Shown in pieces: positions 23,373-35,122 of a stretch of DNA of 64,000 bases; the first letter of the stretch is position 1, and every line of letters starts with the position of its first letter. Source of the stretch: Sphagnum compactum. Taxonomy: Eukaryota > Bryophyta > Sphagnopsida > Sphagnales. Below the pieces are notes generated by a model. The model was given only the letters and a program-made list of their open reading frames with translations. It was not told where the DNA came from and did not search any database. The DNA lies in the NCBI GenBank assembly GCA_965153455.1, contig OZ234493.1, positions 29,254,213 through 29,318,212 on the forward strand, in the 5' to 3' direction. The position numbers were made by a program, and so were the translations under genes.

Positions 23373-24237
23373 ATCATTAAATTTAAAAATGGGAGCCCAA
23401 AACCATTTTCCCCTGCCCCATTACTTGGTTTTCTTTTGACAATTTGAGCCCCACTTTAAAACCAATGGTGACTTGTGAGGGACCATGACCATGGAAAATG
23501 CTAAGAGCCCTCAAAAACACATCCCAATGTTGTCCCATGGAAATTCATAAATCCTTTATGTCTGAGCCCTCTTTGTTGTGAGGTGTAATGTAAAATGATA
23601 AAAGCTTTGCTGAGGTACCTTAACATAATACCTAATAGTAGTATATTGTGATTCATATTAATTTAGTTGTGGGAACCCCCTTTTGTTCAAATAAAACAAT
23701 AATTTGTGATAGACATCTTTGATTGGCTCATCACAAGAAAAGTCTTTTAAAAATCAATCTTCGGACATTCTCAAAATAGATAAGTTGTAATCTCCTCCTT
23801 TGGCCTGGACATATAAGTTTTGAAGAGTAGAACCTAGGGTTTAAAATATGGGATGAAAGAAGGAGCTACTATTGGAAACATCTTGGAGAACCACTTGAGA
23901 ACCCATATGGAACTTGATCGGAACAACAAAAATCCCAACACTCTCACCTTTCCCCCAAAAGAAAAAAAAATTGAGCATCTTGGGTGCATGTTACCTCATC
24001 TCATTGGTTACAAAAAGTCTTTTGCCTACTTCATTTTTGGTCTAGGCTATTGGCAAGGGCATGAACTATCCGTGTATATTATAACGGAACCAAAAACGAG
24101 TAACATTTTAAACCAATCATGCCATTTTGGGCTCATGGTCTAGAGGACTTAGGCCCACCATGAAATTAGTTAGACCATGAAAAATTATTCAAAATATATG
24201 TAATGTTAATTTTTCATCCATTCACATTTCCTTGGTA
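23373..24237. other. Intergenic, no confident gene
   Basis: A 96-codon frame at 23853-24143 has a fairly ordinary amino-acid mixture but matches no domain I know and has no visible splice or promoter context. It is left uncalled. Confidence 0.4.
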
Positions 24238-24335
24238 CCTTCTTAGGTCTTCAACCTTTGTATAAAAACGAACTCTTCTTGTGCCTTCTTAGGTCTTCAA
24301 CCTTTGTATAAAAGCGAACTCTTCTTGTACCTTGT
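24238..24335. repeat. Tandem duplication, 2 copies of 46 bp
   Basis: CCTTCTTAGGTCTTCAACCT then TTGTATAAAA.CGAACTCTTC then TTGT occurs at 24238 and again at 24284. The two copies are almost identical, so the duplication is recent. Confidence 0.95.
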
Positions 24336-24426
24336 CGACATGTCTTTTCCTCCGATGAGAGATTTTCAATTTGGATGGTCATGGGCTTTGAGGCTTTAAT
24401 GTAAAGGGGAGCCTTATTTTATGAAA

Positions 24427-24454
24427 AAACCCTAAACCTTAAACCCTAAACCTA
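24427..24454 (-). repeat. Interstitial telomere-like repeat (CCCTAAA)
   Basis: It reads AAACCCTAAACC, TTAAACCCTAAACC, that is three to four slightly imperfect units of the plant telomere repeat on the complementary strand. Confidence 0.65.
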
Positions 24455-25929
24455 ATAACATTCTTGAATGCAATTTCACCTGGCTTCCACAAATATGCTA
24501 TAAAATTGTAACATACAACTCATCAGAGAAGATTTCAAAAATCTGACAGTATTGTCGTTTTTTTTGCCAATAGTCTAAATTCTAGTGACGAGTAATTGGA
24601 ACTGGTATAGAGAGGGATTTTTTTGGAATCCTTGGTATGGTCATCCATGGAACCATTCCAAAGACAATTCCAAAAGTAATTATCTCATTTTCAAGCCTAA
24701 CTATTTCATTTTATTTTTCTTAATAACTACTTTCTTTTCATGTTAACTTTCTTAATAATTATCTCCCACCTTTTGTAATAACTATCTCTATTTTATAACT
24801 ACCTCACTCTTTTTTCATATCCACCAACATGAATATGAAAAAACAAATTAACATGTGTCTTTTCATGTCCATGAAATGTATATTAATTTAAATTAAATTT
24901 TCCATTGATACAAATAATGGTGAATTATTAAAAACTGTATGAAAACATAAGGAATTTTTTTAAAAAAAGTTGATCATCACTGGTAGTGTGCAGAAGTGCG
25001 GAGGAGCTCAAATTGATAGACTCTCTTGCAAATGGGATGCAGAATCTGCTGCCCTTAGTTCAATTTTGCTAACAAAAACGAATTCATAACTCACACACAC
25101 TCCATTCAGTTGGGCTTCTGACTTTGATGACACACAGAAATAAATTGCTACTGCAAAAAAAAAAGCAGGGAATCTGAAAATAGTGATGCTTTTTACACTG
25201 GGGTTATAGACAAGTTTGTGTCAGGTGATTAAATTTTTCAGTGTTAAATTTTTGGACTTTCCCATGGCATTGAATTAATTGTCACTTAAATTGTTTTTGT
25301 TGGTATTAGTAAGGTTGTTTGTAAAGTACACCCTGTTAGGCACGGCACCAGCTTGGACGTCAGTTTGTGCTTGACTTTCTCTAATTCATGCTCAGTTGGA
25401 GGTTTTTCACAAAGTGAGGGGGCAAAGCAAATGAGCACCCAATAGTTAAAATGAGCATCCCTTTTTGAAAACCCAGGGAAATACAAATGGGAGTCAAACT
25501 CCTTTTTATGCACCAGTTTTGGAGCAAAAAAGCAATTTCTCTCCCTTCCCCCCCCCTTTGTTGTTGGCCTTGCCTACCAAGGCGAGGATATTGTATTTAG
25601 ATTCATTATAGAGTATAGTAGCTTAAGGGAATTCTTTGTAATGTAAGTTTGAAAGAATTTTATTTATTTTTTAAAAATCCTCAAAATGTTAAAACCACAA
25701 AATTGAACCAAAAAACCCTGGCCCAAAGGCGAGGTTATTTTAACTTTGAAGCATAACTTTATTGTTAAATTTTGTTTTGAGCTTTAAGTTTGAAAGAATT
25801 GTTGTTTTAGCCTGATGTAGGTTAGGTAGAACAGCCCATGAATGATCACTTAAGTGCTCAGGACAGGCCAGATTCAAGGGGAGGGCTTTGTTGTTTTTGG
25901 TGTCCAAACAAAACTTGAACCCCTCTTAT

Positions 25930-26390
25930 TGACACATCTGGCACACTAAAAATCATTCAAAATGGATTACAATTGAGAAAGTTATGACCCCCCAGAGAAG
26001 AGGGTCAAAAACTCAAAAAAACAAACCACCAAACAGTACAAAGCCCATTCTCGATCACTCAAAAAATTCTTTCTATGTTGCTCTGTTGCTATTAGAGGTC
26101 AAAGATGATTTGTCAAACGGAAGGGACACTGCTATAGCATTTTAAATTGTTTAAAATGAATAAGAAATGAGAAAGTTAGAAGCTTTGAAAGTAAGAGGGG
26201 TCCAAAGAAAAAGAAAAAGAAAAAACCACACATTTGGTGAGTTGGAAAGCTTATTTTTCTTCTTGCTATTTTTTCATTACTCCTTTTCATTTGCACTTCA
26301 AGGATGGCTTCTAGAGCTTGAGGCAGCACTCCCATAACATTTTAAATCACTCAAAATGAAGCACACATGATGAAGATCTAAAGAAGTGAT
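25930..26390. repeat. Diverged tandem repeat, about 195-bp unit
   Basis: A motif of the form ATTTTAAAT..TTCAAAATG followed by GAGAAAGTTA recurs near 25945, 26138 and 26335 (spacing 193-197), with GACACAT/GACACTGC just before it. Divergence is high and the third copy is incomplete. Confidence 0.5.
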
Positions 26391-26544
26391 TGGTAATAGA
26401 GTAATTATCAGTGATGGGCAGTTCTACCCTAGTACAACTTTTTGCAGAGCTGGGAAATTGAAGAGCATATGGGTCTAAACCCTGGTCACAGCCCAGTGTT
26501 CTTTTTTGGGTGGGGAATTTTGTGAGGAACCCAAAGTGGTTAGT

Positions 26545-26640
26545 TATCATCCATAAAAAAGATGCAGCAAAATATGGCGATCATCCAGAGGAAAACATTT
26601 AGCCATATCTGGCTACAAACCAGAAAAAAGTACTGAATCT
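26545..26640 (-). repeat. Solo arm of dispersed foldback family (copy E)
   Basis: On the minus strand it reads CTGGTTTGTAGCCAGATATG, GCTAAATG, CTCTGGATGATCGCCATATT, the same order as copies A and B. Confidence 0.55.
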
Positions 26641-27114
26641 TTTAATCAATCCTTTAGATATATTTCTGGTTAGCTTCCTGGAACTTTCAGCAGCTTTCTG
26701 GCCCCTCCATAAAATCCCAGGGTTGTGAAATTTAGGCAAATTTAAATTTAGTTTTTTTCTCTTAGGATTTCCTTTTAACAAAAAAGAGAAGGAGCTAAAA
26801 TAAATATGAGCGCTTTTTGGCGAAACTTCACCAGTAAAAGAACTCACTGCCAGTCAGTCCGAGCTGTTGCCATTGCAAGTTGGATTTGCAATACTCGTTT
26901 GTTGTTGTTATTGATGATGATGGCCTTGTGTTTTGTTGTTTGTCTTTTGCTATTACTTAGTGTCTGTCAGTGCATTAGTGAGGAGTTACAACTCGCAGTG
27001 GGTTTTTTTTAATTTTTTTAATTGTTTTTATAAATTAATTATTTCATTATTTTTATTTTATTTTATTTTAAAAATAATTTTATTATTTATTTATTTATAT
27101 TGGGTCAATTTTCT

Positions 27115-27575
27115 GATGCAGCCAAAGTGTCAATGATCCAAAGGAAAGATTTAGCTAAATATGAAAGTATAATTTTGAAAACATCCTTCTATATTTTTGG
27201 CTACCTACATTGAGTTATATATCTAAATAAATCTGGCTATTTTTCTGAAATTTGGGCCGAATTATGGCTATTGAAAATCTCCAAATGCACTTGTTTTAGC
27301 CTTTCAATTTTTATTATAGCTTTTTGGGTTGGCTGTATATAAAGCCAAAATGCTATATTAAAAACTAGAAGTGTGCTAAAATCATGTGCTTTTTGAGATT
27401 TCCAATAACCATAATTCGATCAAAATTTAAGAAAAACCGACAGATTTATTTATATATATGGTCCAAGTAGGTAGCCAAAAATATAAAAGTATGTTTTCAA
27501 ATTTACACTTTCATATTTAGCTTGTAGTCAAATTTGAATAAATTTTCCAGTGGATCATCGCCATTTTGGCTATTC
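27115..27575. mobile_element. Foldback element with two about 175-bp inverted arms
   Basis: The left arm (27115-27290) is the inverse of the right arm (27395-27575). For example, the inverse of TTTTTGGCTACCTACATTGA appears on the right as a TAGGTAGCCAAAAATAT-containing stretch. The outer ends GCAGCCAAAGTGTCAATGAT and ATCATCGCCATTTTGGCTAT also pair, as do GGCTATTGAAAATCTC and GAGATTTCCAATAACC at the inner ends. A loop of about 105 bp separates the arms. No coding capacity is visible. This is the most complete copy of a family whose single arms are scattered through the window. It ends just before the leader of the gene at 28504. Confidence 0.85.
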
Positions 27576-28503
27576 CAACAAAATTGCTCCCCCCCAGACC
27601 CCCCCCCCAAAAAAAAAAACACTGGACATCATCTCCGTCTTCTTCTTCCTGTTGTTGTTGTTGTTCTTCACTTTCAGATTCTGTTACAACTTTCAAACAA
27701 GGATCCCGATCATCAGCCGCAGCAGCAGCAGCAGCTTCAGTTGCTTTTGTCTCACACACACACAGAGACATTCGAGAGCTTTTTCAAATCCTAGTCCCTG
27801 CTGCAATCTACAGTGACCCTGGGCCCTCCTTGCTTGTGTGCGTGCCTGAAGGGCAGAAAGCCCCCTCAATTGTTGTAGCGCGCGCATTTCAAACTACTTC
27901 AGCAGCCTCATTTGCTTTTGTAAGTTCCTCAAGGGCACCCCCCTGGACTCACTTCGCTGCTTTCTTTCTTTCTTTTTTGCTTGCTTGCTTGCATGCATGC
28001 TTGCATGAAGTTCTGCACAAGGACTGCCCAAGGTTCTGCATCGAAACTACTTTGCTTCTCGATAGACTGAAGAACACTTGCTTGGAGATTGATCTGAACG
28101 TTTGCCATTCCGTTTTTTTTTTTTTTGGCTCAAAAGGAGAATGAACGTGATCTGCATGATCGTCGTGAAGAAGCGCACACTTCTTCCCTGAGAGGCTCCT
28201 GCTAGTTTTCCTCTCATCAGCGGTCGCCAGTACGTTATCTGCAACCTTTTGCTCGTCTACCTGTGAAGCTTTCTAACGAGATCTGCCTGCCTGCATGTCT
28301 TTCTGTGTAGCAAACGTTCGTCAATATTATACATGTGTATCACCCTTCTAGCGGTGGACCAGAAATGCTGATACATGCATGGGAATCCTTGGAGCCTGCA
28401 GCTCTCGCTCGCGCGGTTCTCGGTTGAGCAAAGAATACCTTCAAGCCTCTCGATCGATTGAACGGGAAGAGCGCTTCAAATTCGATAACGATCTCTGCTC
28501 ACA
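27576..28503 (+). promoter_or_regulatory. Promoter and 5' leader region of the 28.5-kb gene
   Basis: Base composition changes here from AT-rich to a mix rich in CTT, GTT and GCA triplets. An open frame from 27566 to 28144 (about 192 codons) and shorter ones overlap it on both strands. Their translations are homopolymeric (Ser, Cys, Ala, Pro) and show no domain, so I read the region as promoter plus long 5' UTR, possibly with upstream reading frames. TGCTTGCTTGCTTGCATGCA at about 27978-28006 is a small tandem repeat. No TATA box or transcription start can be fixed. Confidence 0.4.
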
Positions 28504-31500
28504 ATGACGACGATCTCGATCTCCAAGTCCAAGCATCGATTGTCCCCGTCTTTGGCGACACTCTCCCTGGAGAATTTTTCTCAGCAGCAGAGAAGTCCCC
28601 TCCCATCCTCTAATGAAAGCACTAATGCTTCAGGAATCGCTTCTGTCAGTCCCCTTGTACAACGAAAACGGCATTCTGGTGAGCTACCTATGATGACCTC
28701 CTCCTCCTCCTCCTCCTGCAATGTCAAGAAGCCAGCCAGGAGGAGAGCAAGATCGACGTTAGGCGGTGGAGAAGATTTTATGAACGGCCTTGACTTCGCA
28801 GCAGGAGCACCTGCAGGAGGAGCTTCTTCACAGGGCTCTGAAGAAAATAAACCAGTCCTTTTCTTCACGTCCAAAGGTGTGTTGTGCTCGTTATTGTCCT
28901 TTTCTGCAGCGTTCTTCAAATTGTCACTCCTGCTTCTTCTGATCAAGAAATGCTGTCCAGAGAGTCATAGTCTGTGCGCGCTGCAAGCTTTTCTTCATAT
29001 CTTCTTCCTTCCCGACGTAGCACTTATCCTGGCGAGTCCTTACACGCTGAAGTCTTACCTCTTTTTTTGTCGCAGCTCCAGGTCTCCATGAGAACGGATG
29101 CGTCAGTAGTGTGCAATCTACAAGAGTATGTCCAAAGGCATCAGCAGCAGCGCCACCACCATCAGCGAAAGAGAAGCAGACCTCCGGAATGGGGAAATCG
29201 GGATCAGCTGCAGGTTCAGTCTATCATCAGTCCGCGAAACTGGAGCGCTGCTTGTCGGAACGAGCAACAACCAGAATTGGAAACAGGACGATTCCCTTAC
29301 CAGATATCTACTTGCCCCTGGATTGTCCTCCTCTAGAGCTCGTCACACATGGAAGAAGCCCTCAATACAATCTCCCCAGCGGCCGCGGGAGTGAGGATGA
29401 CACAGAAGAAGAGGTTGTTGTATGTGAGGAGCCGCCGCAGCAACAAGTGAAGAAACAGGAAGAGGAGGAGATCATCGAGGAGAGTTATACAGTTCTGGAA
29501 AAGCGATGTGCAAGTGAAAACCCGAATGCTGCTGCTGCTGAGATCCTAGACGAAAGATGTGCTTCTTCTTCTCAGCTGGAGATGGACCCAAGGACCTCCT
29601 CCTTGCAGGAACATGATGATGAGTGCAACGTCGAGGAGCAACGGACTCGGGCTGCTCCTATCTTCCACCGAAGATGTGCTTCTCAGGCGATGGAGGATCC
29701 GAGCTCCACCCCCTCCTTGCGGGCGGAACGTGATGATGACCACCGCCTCGTCAATGAGCGACGTCGGGCTGCTGCAATGCTTCACCGAAGATGTGCTTCT
29801 CAAGCGATGGAGCATCCAAGCTTCACCTCCTCCTTGCAGCCTGAACGTGACGATGACCGCCTCGTCAATGAGCGACGTCGGGCTGCTGCTATTCTCCACC
29901 GAAGATTTGCTTCTCAGGCGATGGATCCTCCAAGCTTCACCTCCTCCTTGCAGCCGGAACGTGATGATGACTGGCCCGATTCAATTGGTGGGCAGCAAGG
30001 AATCATGCAGCAGGCACAAACTCTCTTTGGACAAGACGATGTGGAGAAGCCTAACAAGGAGCCATTGAAAGCGACAATGGAAGAAGATCCTTCTTCAAAT
30101 GTGAGCCATGTTGAAGAAGCATCTGAGATGGCGAAGATGGAGTCGGAACTGAGTCCTAGTATTCTTGCTGCAGACCAGGAATCAAATGCAAACGAAATTG
30201 CTGCCTCCGTAGAGCTGCACACATCGCCGGAGCAGTCACCAAGCGGTGAGTCTCTTGCTGAGCACCAAGAGTCAAGCAACGCTCTTGAGAAGTTCGAACA
30301 CGACGTGACCTTTGCTTCGGAAGCATTGGGCACTCCAGATTTACAGTCTGGAGCTGCAGCAAATGAACTTGGTGCCGCAAATCAGGTAGTGAATGAGAGC
30401 TGCAGGGGCACCCCTGGAGGCTTTCGTGTGTGCTTTCATCCTACGAGTCCATCACTACGAACCTCTGAGACATCAAGAGTTTCGGAAGATCTGTTTCTGG
30501 AAGAAGATGGATCACAAGCAAATGGAAGCCAGAACATTCTTCACGATTCTTCATTCAAGTTACAACAGGAGCACTGTCCAGAAAGTTGTATCGAGCGACA
30601 AGAAAATGAAGAAGCTGGCAAGGTTCTTCTTCTTCTACCCTCAGCAGCAGCAGCTGCTGCTCAAGATTTGCTGGACTTGTCACAGTCAGGGCTACCAAAT
30701 CTGGGGTCTGAGTCTGGCAGAAAGTCTATGGGTATGTCCAAGATCAGCATGATGAGCACAGACGAGAGCTCTTCTTCTTCTTCCTCTTGTTCTTCTTCTT
30801 GTGGGTGGACTTCAGCTTCTGCGGTCTCTTCAAAGCTGCCAGATGCTGCTGATGATCATCAGGAGCTGGATTTGAGTAGTGAACCTGCAGCTGCAAAAGA
30901 TAAGAAAAGCTTCAGCACTTCTCAGCATGTTGAACTCGTTGTTCCAGCAGGGTTGGTCACTGCTGCTGCAGCTGGGAAAGTCACTGAGGAACAACTCACT
31001 GAAGCTGCGTTTCTATCAAACCTTGGTTATCATCATGCAGACAAAGAAACAGCATTGAGGTGTGCAAGCTCACAGAATCTTCTTCAGCAACCTCGTGGTG
31101 GTTCTGCTGCCGCTGCTTCCACTAACAGGACGACTGTATTTCGTTCCAAATCAACAGGAAGACACACTGCCAGACTTGCTATTCGAGAGCCGGGTGTGGG
31201 GTTGGCCAGTGCATACAGTGATTCTGAGCAAGATGTAAGTACATCATGTTGTCTAGAGCTGGAGCATCAAAACACCATCAAATTCTTGCCCATTCAAATC
31301 AGTTCTAGTTTGCAAGGATGCAAATATGTGCGCCTTCTTTATTTCGATCCCTTGACACCTTCTCTGTTTTGCTCCCAAGTTGACACCAGCTTCTTTGTTT
31401 TGCTTGTACAGGCAAACTTGGCAACAGTGAGTGCTGCTGAAAATCATTTACCATTGGAGCACCCTCAAGTCTGTAGTTCAAGGTTCAGCAAGGTTGATTT

Positions 31501-33261
31501 GAATGCATGTCACAAGGTCCATCATGACAGGATACTACCCAAGCAATTTCTCGATGTGATTTTAACAGGAAGTGCGAGACGCCATGGCCTTCCAAAGAAA
31601 AAGTTGATAGATGACAACCATAACAACATCCCTGTTATCAACTATAATCGATTCAGCTCTCCAACAGAGAATGCAGCAGCAGCAGGGCACCACCCCTATC
31701 TTGAACCTCACCTGAACAGCAAGGGGAATGGTGAGAGAACATCAACTTCTGGACCAGAAGAGCAATTCATGAAGTATGCTGTACAAGATGTGTTTATGCA
31801 AGAAGAGAACAGCAAAGGTGCCAGTTACTCATTTACAATTTCTCCTCCTCTTATTCCTTCAAGAGTAGGTTGCAGAAATCAATTCCATAATTCAGTTTAG
31901 CATTCAATAGTATCTATCAATGAGGACTTGAGATTCCTACACTTGCACATAGGCTTGACATGCCAAGATTTCTGCAGGTGGTACTTGAAGTCTTGCTAGT
32001 TTTGAGGGATTGATTTTGTAGACTGGGGAAACTGACAGTGGCCAGCTTTGGGTATTTGCAAGATGCAGGTACTGTTGCGATGGCATTGAAATCTGAAAAG
32101 GTTGAGACAAACCAAATCACAGCATTGATGGAGAGCTCTGCTTTTCCAAGAGCTGCTGTTGCAGCAGAGTCTGGCTTGGCCAGTGAGAGACCAGAAGCAG
32201 AATCTGGGCGTCACAAGATGAATGTAAATCATGTGACAGGTTGTTTTGGTCCCATGATTTCCACAGCCAATGGGGTACAACTGCAAAAGGGGACCAAGCT
32301 GATGAACGCAGGTATATTGGGACCCACACTTGGTAGAGATCAGATATCTGCAAGCTGACACAATGCTCACAGTCTGATCTGCACGACAGTAGCAAAACAG
32401 TCTAGGTGCAATGTGATCTGTGATCATTTCCAGAAGGCAGGTTTGTGAATGGTATGTTGTTTTGCAGTGTTTGTATGTATTAAGCCTTCCTGCATGCATT
32501 CATGTGCAGAATGCCAGCAGCAAAATAAAACTGACTTCATGAACCCAAGGTTTGGAATGGTGCAAGCAATGAGCAGCAATCCTGTGAGCAAACTAGCTCC
32601 CTTGATGGCAAAACCAACACATGAGGGAAAGGTGATGCTTAATACCAATGATAAGCCACAAAGTATGAGAGAGATGCTTCTAGTGTCTCCACGACAGAGT
32701 CTTGAGGAGTATCCTTCAATCTACATCCTTGGCAACCCTTCATTTTCGAGCTCCCATCAGGATAGATTGTGGGAGGAGCAAGCAGAAGCATATTCCAGTG
32801 GAGGAAGAGGAACTCCTGGTCGTGATCAAGAGAATTCAACAGCAGCTGCCTTCCTTGCCCCCAGACCTGCTTCCGCAGGTTCGGGTGATGTTCTTCTTCC
32901 ATCATCAGCCTCTTTGTCAGTAAGAAAAGGAGCATCAGATGCAACTGTAGTCCCCACCTCTGCCGATACATGGATTGAGAAAGGCAAAAGCCAGAGTGGG
33001 AAGAAGCGGAAGGCAAAAAAGGCAAGCAAACCTCGTACCCCATTGCAGAGCCTACTTGCTGAAGAAATAAAAGGCAAGGATTCTGACACAAACTCAGTCA
33101 ACTGGTCGTCATCATCAGGCACTAATCCTTGCATGAAGCAATTGATGTTGAGAATTAGGGGAAATCTGGCACCAAAATCCTCTAGTCCAAAGAGTCAACA
33201 CAGCAGATCACATAGATCCAGCTTCTGGACTAGCTGCATTTGCTTTTCTCCTATCCCATAG
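28504..33261 (+). CDS. Large disordered plant protein, five exons (predicted about 1312 aa)
   Basis: Predicted exons are 28504-28876, 29076-31234, 31412-31817, 32063-32311 and 32510-33261. All introns follow GT-AG and all phases agree (1, 0, 1, 1), giving 1312 residues. The protein is Ser/Glu/Ala-rich and looks intrinsically disordered. Residues about 283-430 are four tandem repeats of 38-39 aa with the core HRRCASQAM and ERDDD. A poly-Ser stretch lies near 690-705. Near the C terminus a basic cluster (GKKRKAKKASK, about 1225-1235) is a likely nuclear localisation signal and is followed by RTPLQSLL. The last residues are SFWTSCICFSPIP. An RTPLQSLL-like motif plus an aromatic/Cys tail recalls plant proteins labelled 'GPI-anchored adhesin-like', a misleading name; this link is from memory and weak. 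No enzyme domain is visible. The second intron (31235-31411, 177 nt) is stop-free and a multiple of three, so it may be retained. The third intron's donor is uncertain (31818 or 31731, same phase), and its acceptor may be six bases later. Confidence 0.75.
29549..29995 (+). repeat. In-gene tandem repeat, four 114-117 bp units
   Basis: Units start at 29549, 29666, 29783 and near 29897 and encode 39, 39, 38 and about 33 residues. Each has (H/D)(R/E)R(C/F)AS, a Pro-rich middle and an acidic DDD or DDE, followed by NERRRAAA-like residues. A fifth, degenerate half unit (EKRCASENP) lies just upstream. Units 2-4 are closest to one another, which suggests recent in-frame expansion. Confidence 0.9.
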
Positions 33262-33744
33262 GTGCTGAGGCCTGGAAGAGCCTTACTTTGTTCTAACAAC
33301 TGGATTTGGTACAATACTTCTATTCAATGGTTACCAATATAGATACATAGATTAGTCCAAAATCAAACTAAATAACTTCCTATATGTCAATATGTATCTG
33401 AAACATCATCCCTCAAGCTTGAAAGCCTCATCAATCTTAGAGCCTCCTCCAGCTTCTCCCAAATCTCATATCTCTTTGCATCAATTACTGTACAAGCTAT
33501 GCAGCTCATTTGAGAAATGAAAGTTGTATATTTAATAGAATGGTGATTTATGTGCTGAGGAATGTTGTACGATATATTTAGATATCTATCTAAATGCAAC
33601 AAGATTGCATTGGCCAGTGATCAGCATGCTGAAGTTGTTTAGATCAGTTGGTTGCATGAATATTATAACAAGTTGAAAGCAGAGATGATCTCCATCTATC
33701 CTCTGCATTTTGTGAACCACATCTGGCAGGTCTTGTGCAGTAGA
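33262..33744. other. 3' flank of the 28.5-kb gene, no gene seen
   Basis: It probably includes the 3' UTR. No clear polyadenylation signal can be chosen among several A/T-rich candidates. Confidence 0.4.
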
Positions 33745-33762
33745 GTTTAGGGTTTAGGGTTC
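33745..33762 (+). repeat. Interstitial telomere-like repeat (TTTAGGG)
   Basis: It reads GTTTAGGGTTTAGGGTTC, about 2.5 units of the plant-type telomere repeat. Confidence 0.7.
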
Positions 33763-33874
33763 AGCCAAATAAAATGTTGACATCAGGGGGTGAAGTCTAG
33801 ATTACCAATATCCGAACAATACTGGTACTCATTCACCTAATACCAAAGATATTGAGGATTTCTTTTCTTTTTTT

Positions 33875-34045
33875 TTCAAATTTTGTGATGTAGCCACACT
33901 GGTGATCATCCACAAGATAACCCACAAGGAATTAGCAAACTTTAGCTACAAGTCGGAGAGGAAAGTAGAAAATTCACAAACCCTACTATATTTTGGCAAC
34001 ATTCTAGAACCTACCATTTAAATATGGCAATTTCAGAAAGAAACA
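33875..34045 (-). repeat. Arm of dispersed foldback family (copy F)
   Basis: On the minus strand it reads GGTAGGTTCTAGAATGTTGC, CAAAATATAGTAGGG, CTTGTAGCTAAAG, GTGGATGATCACCAGTGTGG, CTACATCACAAAATTTG. It is the inverse of copies A and B and lies just outside the Helitron-like remains. Confidence 0.55.
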
Positions 34046-34163
34046 AATTGCTAACCGTGTAATGTCTCTGCCCTAACATTGAAGAATATTATTGCAAGCG
34101 TTATATTAAGTGAGATATGTTGGTCATTATCCTATCATCATTATTTTTGCCTTATTATTATTG

Positions 34164-34850
34164 TCAATATCTTTTAGAGAAAAAATATTTTTTACAAAAT
34201 ATGTGATGGTATTGTGGGACATAGTTTAGAAATTTGAATGCAAAATATATTGGTTTATGGTCAATCCAATAAGCTTCAACAACTCCAAACATGCATTGTT
34301 GAGTGGGTGCATCTGTCCATATGTGATTAATATGGGATCCATAAATTGTTGTAATTTCTTTAAATTGAAGTTCCATTGAATATCGGTCCATAGAATTCAT
34401 TTGGTTGTGTTGAGTTTTGATCTAGCATGTCAACCTTGAAATCACCAATTTTTATCGTGAGACAAGAAATTGGCATTAGATCCAAAAACATTTTAAGGTG
34501 AATTATAAACATTGACAAGGATAATGTTGAAGGTCTGTATATTGCTATTATATGAATGACCTTTCTTGTATTTGCATTGAATGTTGTTGCAATATACTCG
34601 ACTCTTAAAGATGTAAAAGTTTCGTGTGATGATAAGGTTGTGAAATTGTCATATATAATCATTGTACCATTTCAACCATTTACAATCATTGAATGTGTTC
34701 TTGTATCAATGTTCAAAATGTATTGTTAGACATTAATGTGTTGAAATGTGTTTCATTGAGGCACAATATGTGAACTGTTTTGAGATTGTAATCCAAAAAA
34801 ACATCATTTTTATGTAAAGACAATGATCTAGTATTGAGATAATCGATTAG
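34164..34850 (-). pseudogene. Apurinic-type endonuclease domain fused to the Helitron
   Basis: Motifs of the exonuclease-endonuclease-phosphatase fold follow in order: HILCLNETHF (catalytic Glu, near 34760), AIYRPSTLSL, IGDFKVDML (the GDFN motif with Lys for Asn, near 34430), SHINHIWTDAP (SxIDxI motif, near 34320) and WIDHKPIYF (SDHxP motif, near 34250). A frame change lies near 34390. The order and its position after Pif1 are those of Helentrons. The asparagine loss and the frameshift show that it is not functional. Confidence 0.75.
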
Positions 34851-35122
34851 TACATGTGAATCATGAAATGTATGCAGTTTGGGGACAAGTACATCCCATC
34901 AGTGCATCTCCATGGCAATACTTGGATCAATTTGAAAAAAAATCATCTATAAAGGTTGTAAAAGGTAAGAATTTTCCTTTTTCTTAACACGAAAAAATGT
35001 TGTATATGTCAAACCATGTTTACAAACATAAGTAGGATCAAATGTTAAATAATTAAGTGTTAATCCTTGTGCTCAATGTATAGTTTCAGATGCAACCAAT
35101 TGAATGGGAAATTATGTTCTTG

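Larger units (their letters stand above)
24456..27114. other. AT-rich intergenic stretch, no gene seen
   Basis: It contains a diverged tandem array (25930-26390) and a foldback-arm copy (26545-26640). No protein domain is visible in the remaining short open frames. Confidence 0.55.

Noticed and set aside
27566-28144. 192-codon frame before the 28.5-kb gene
   Set aside because: Its translation is made of Pro, Ser, Cys and Ala runs from triplet repeats and shows no domain. It fits a 5' leader better.
29546-30333. Minus-strand frames opposite exon 2 of the 28.5-kb gene
   Set aside because: They mirror the tandem repeat in the real coding strand and have no domain or splice context.
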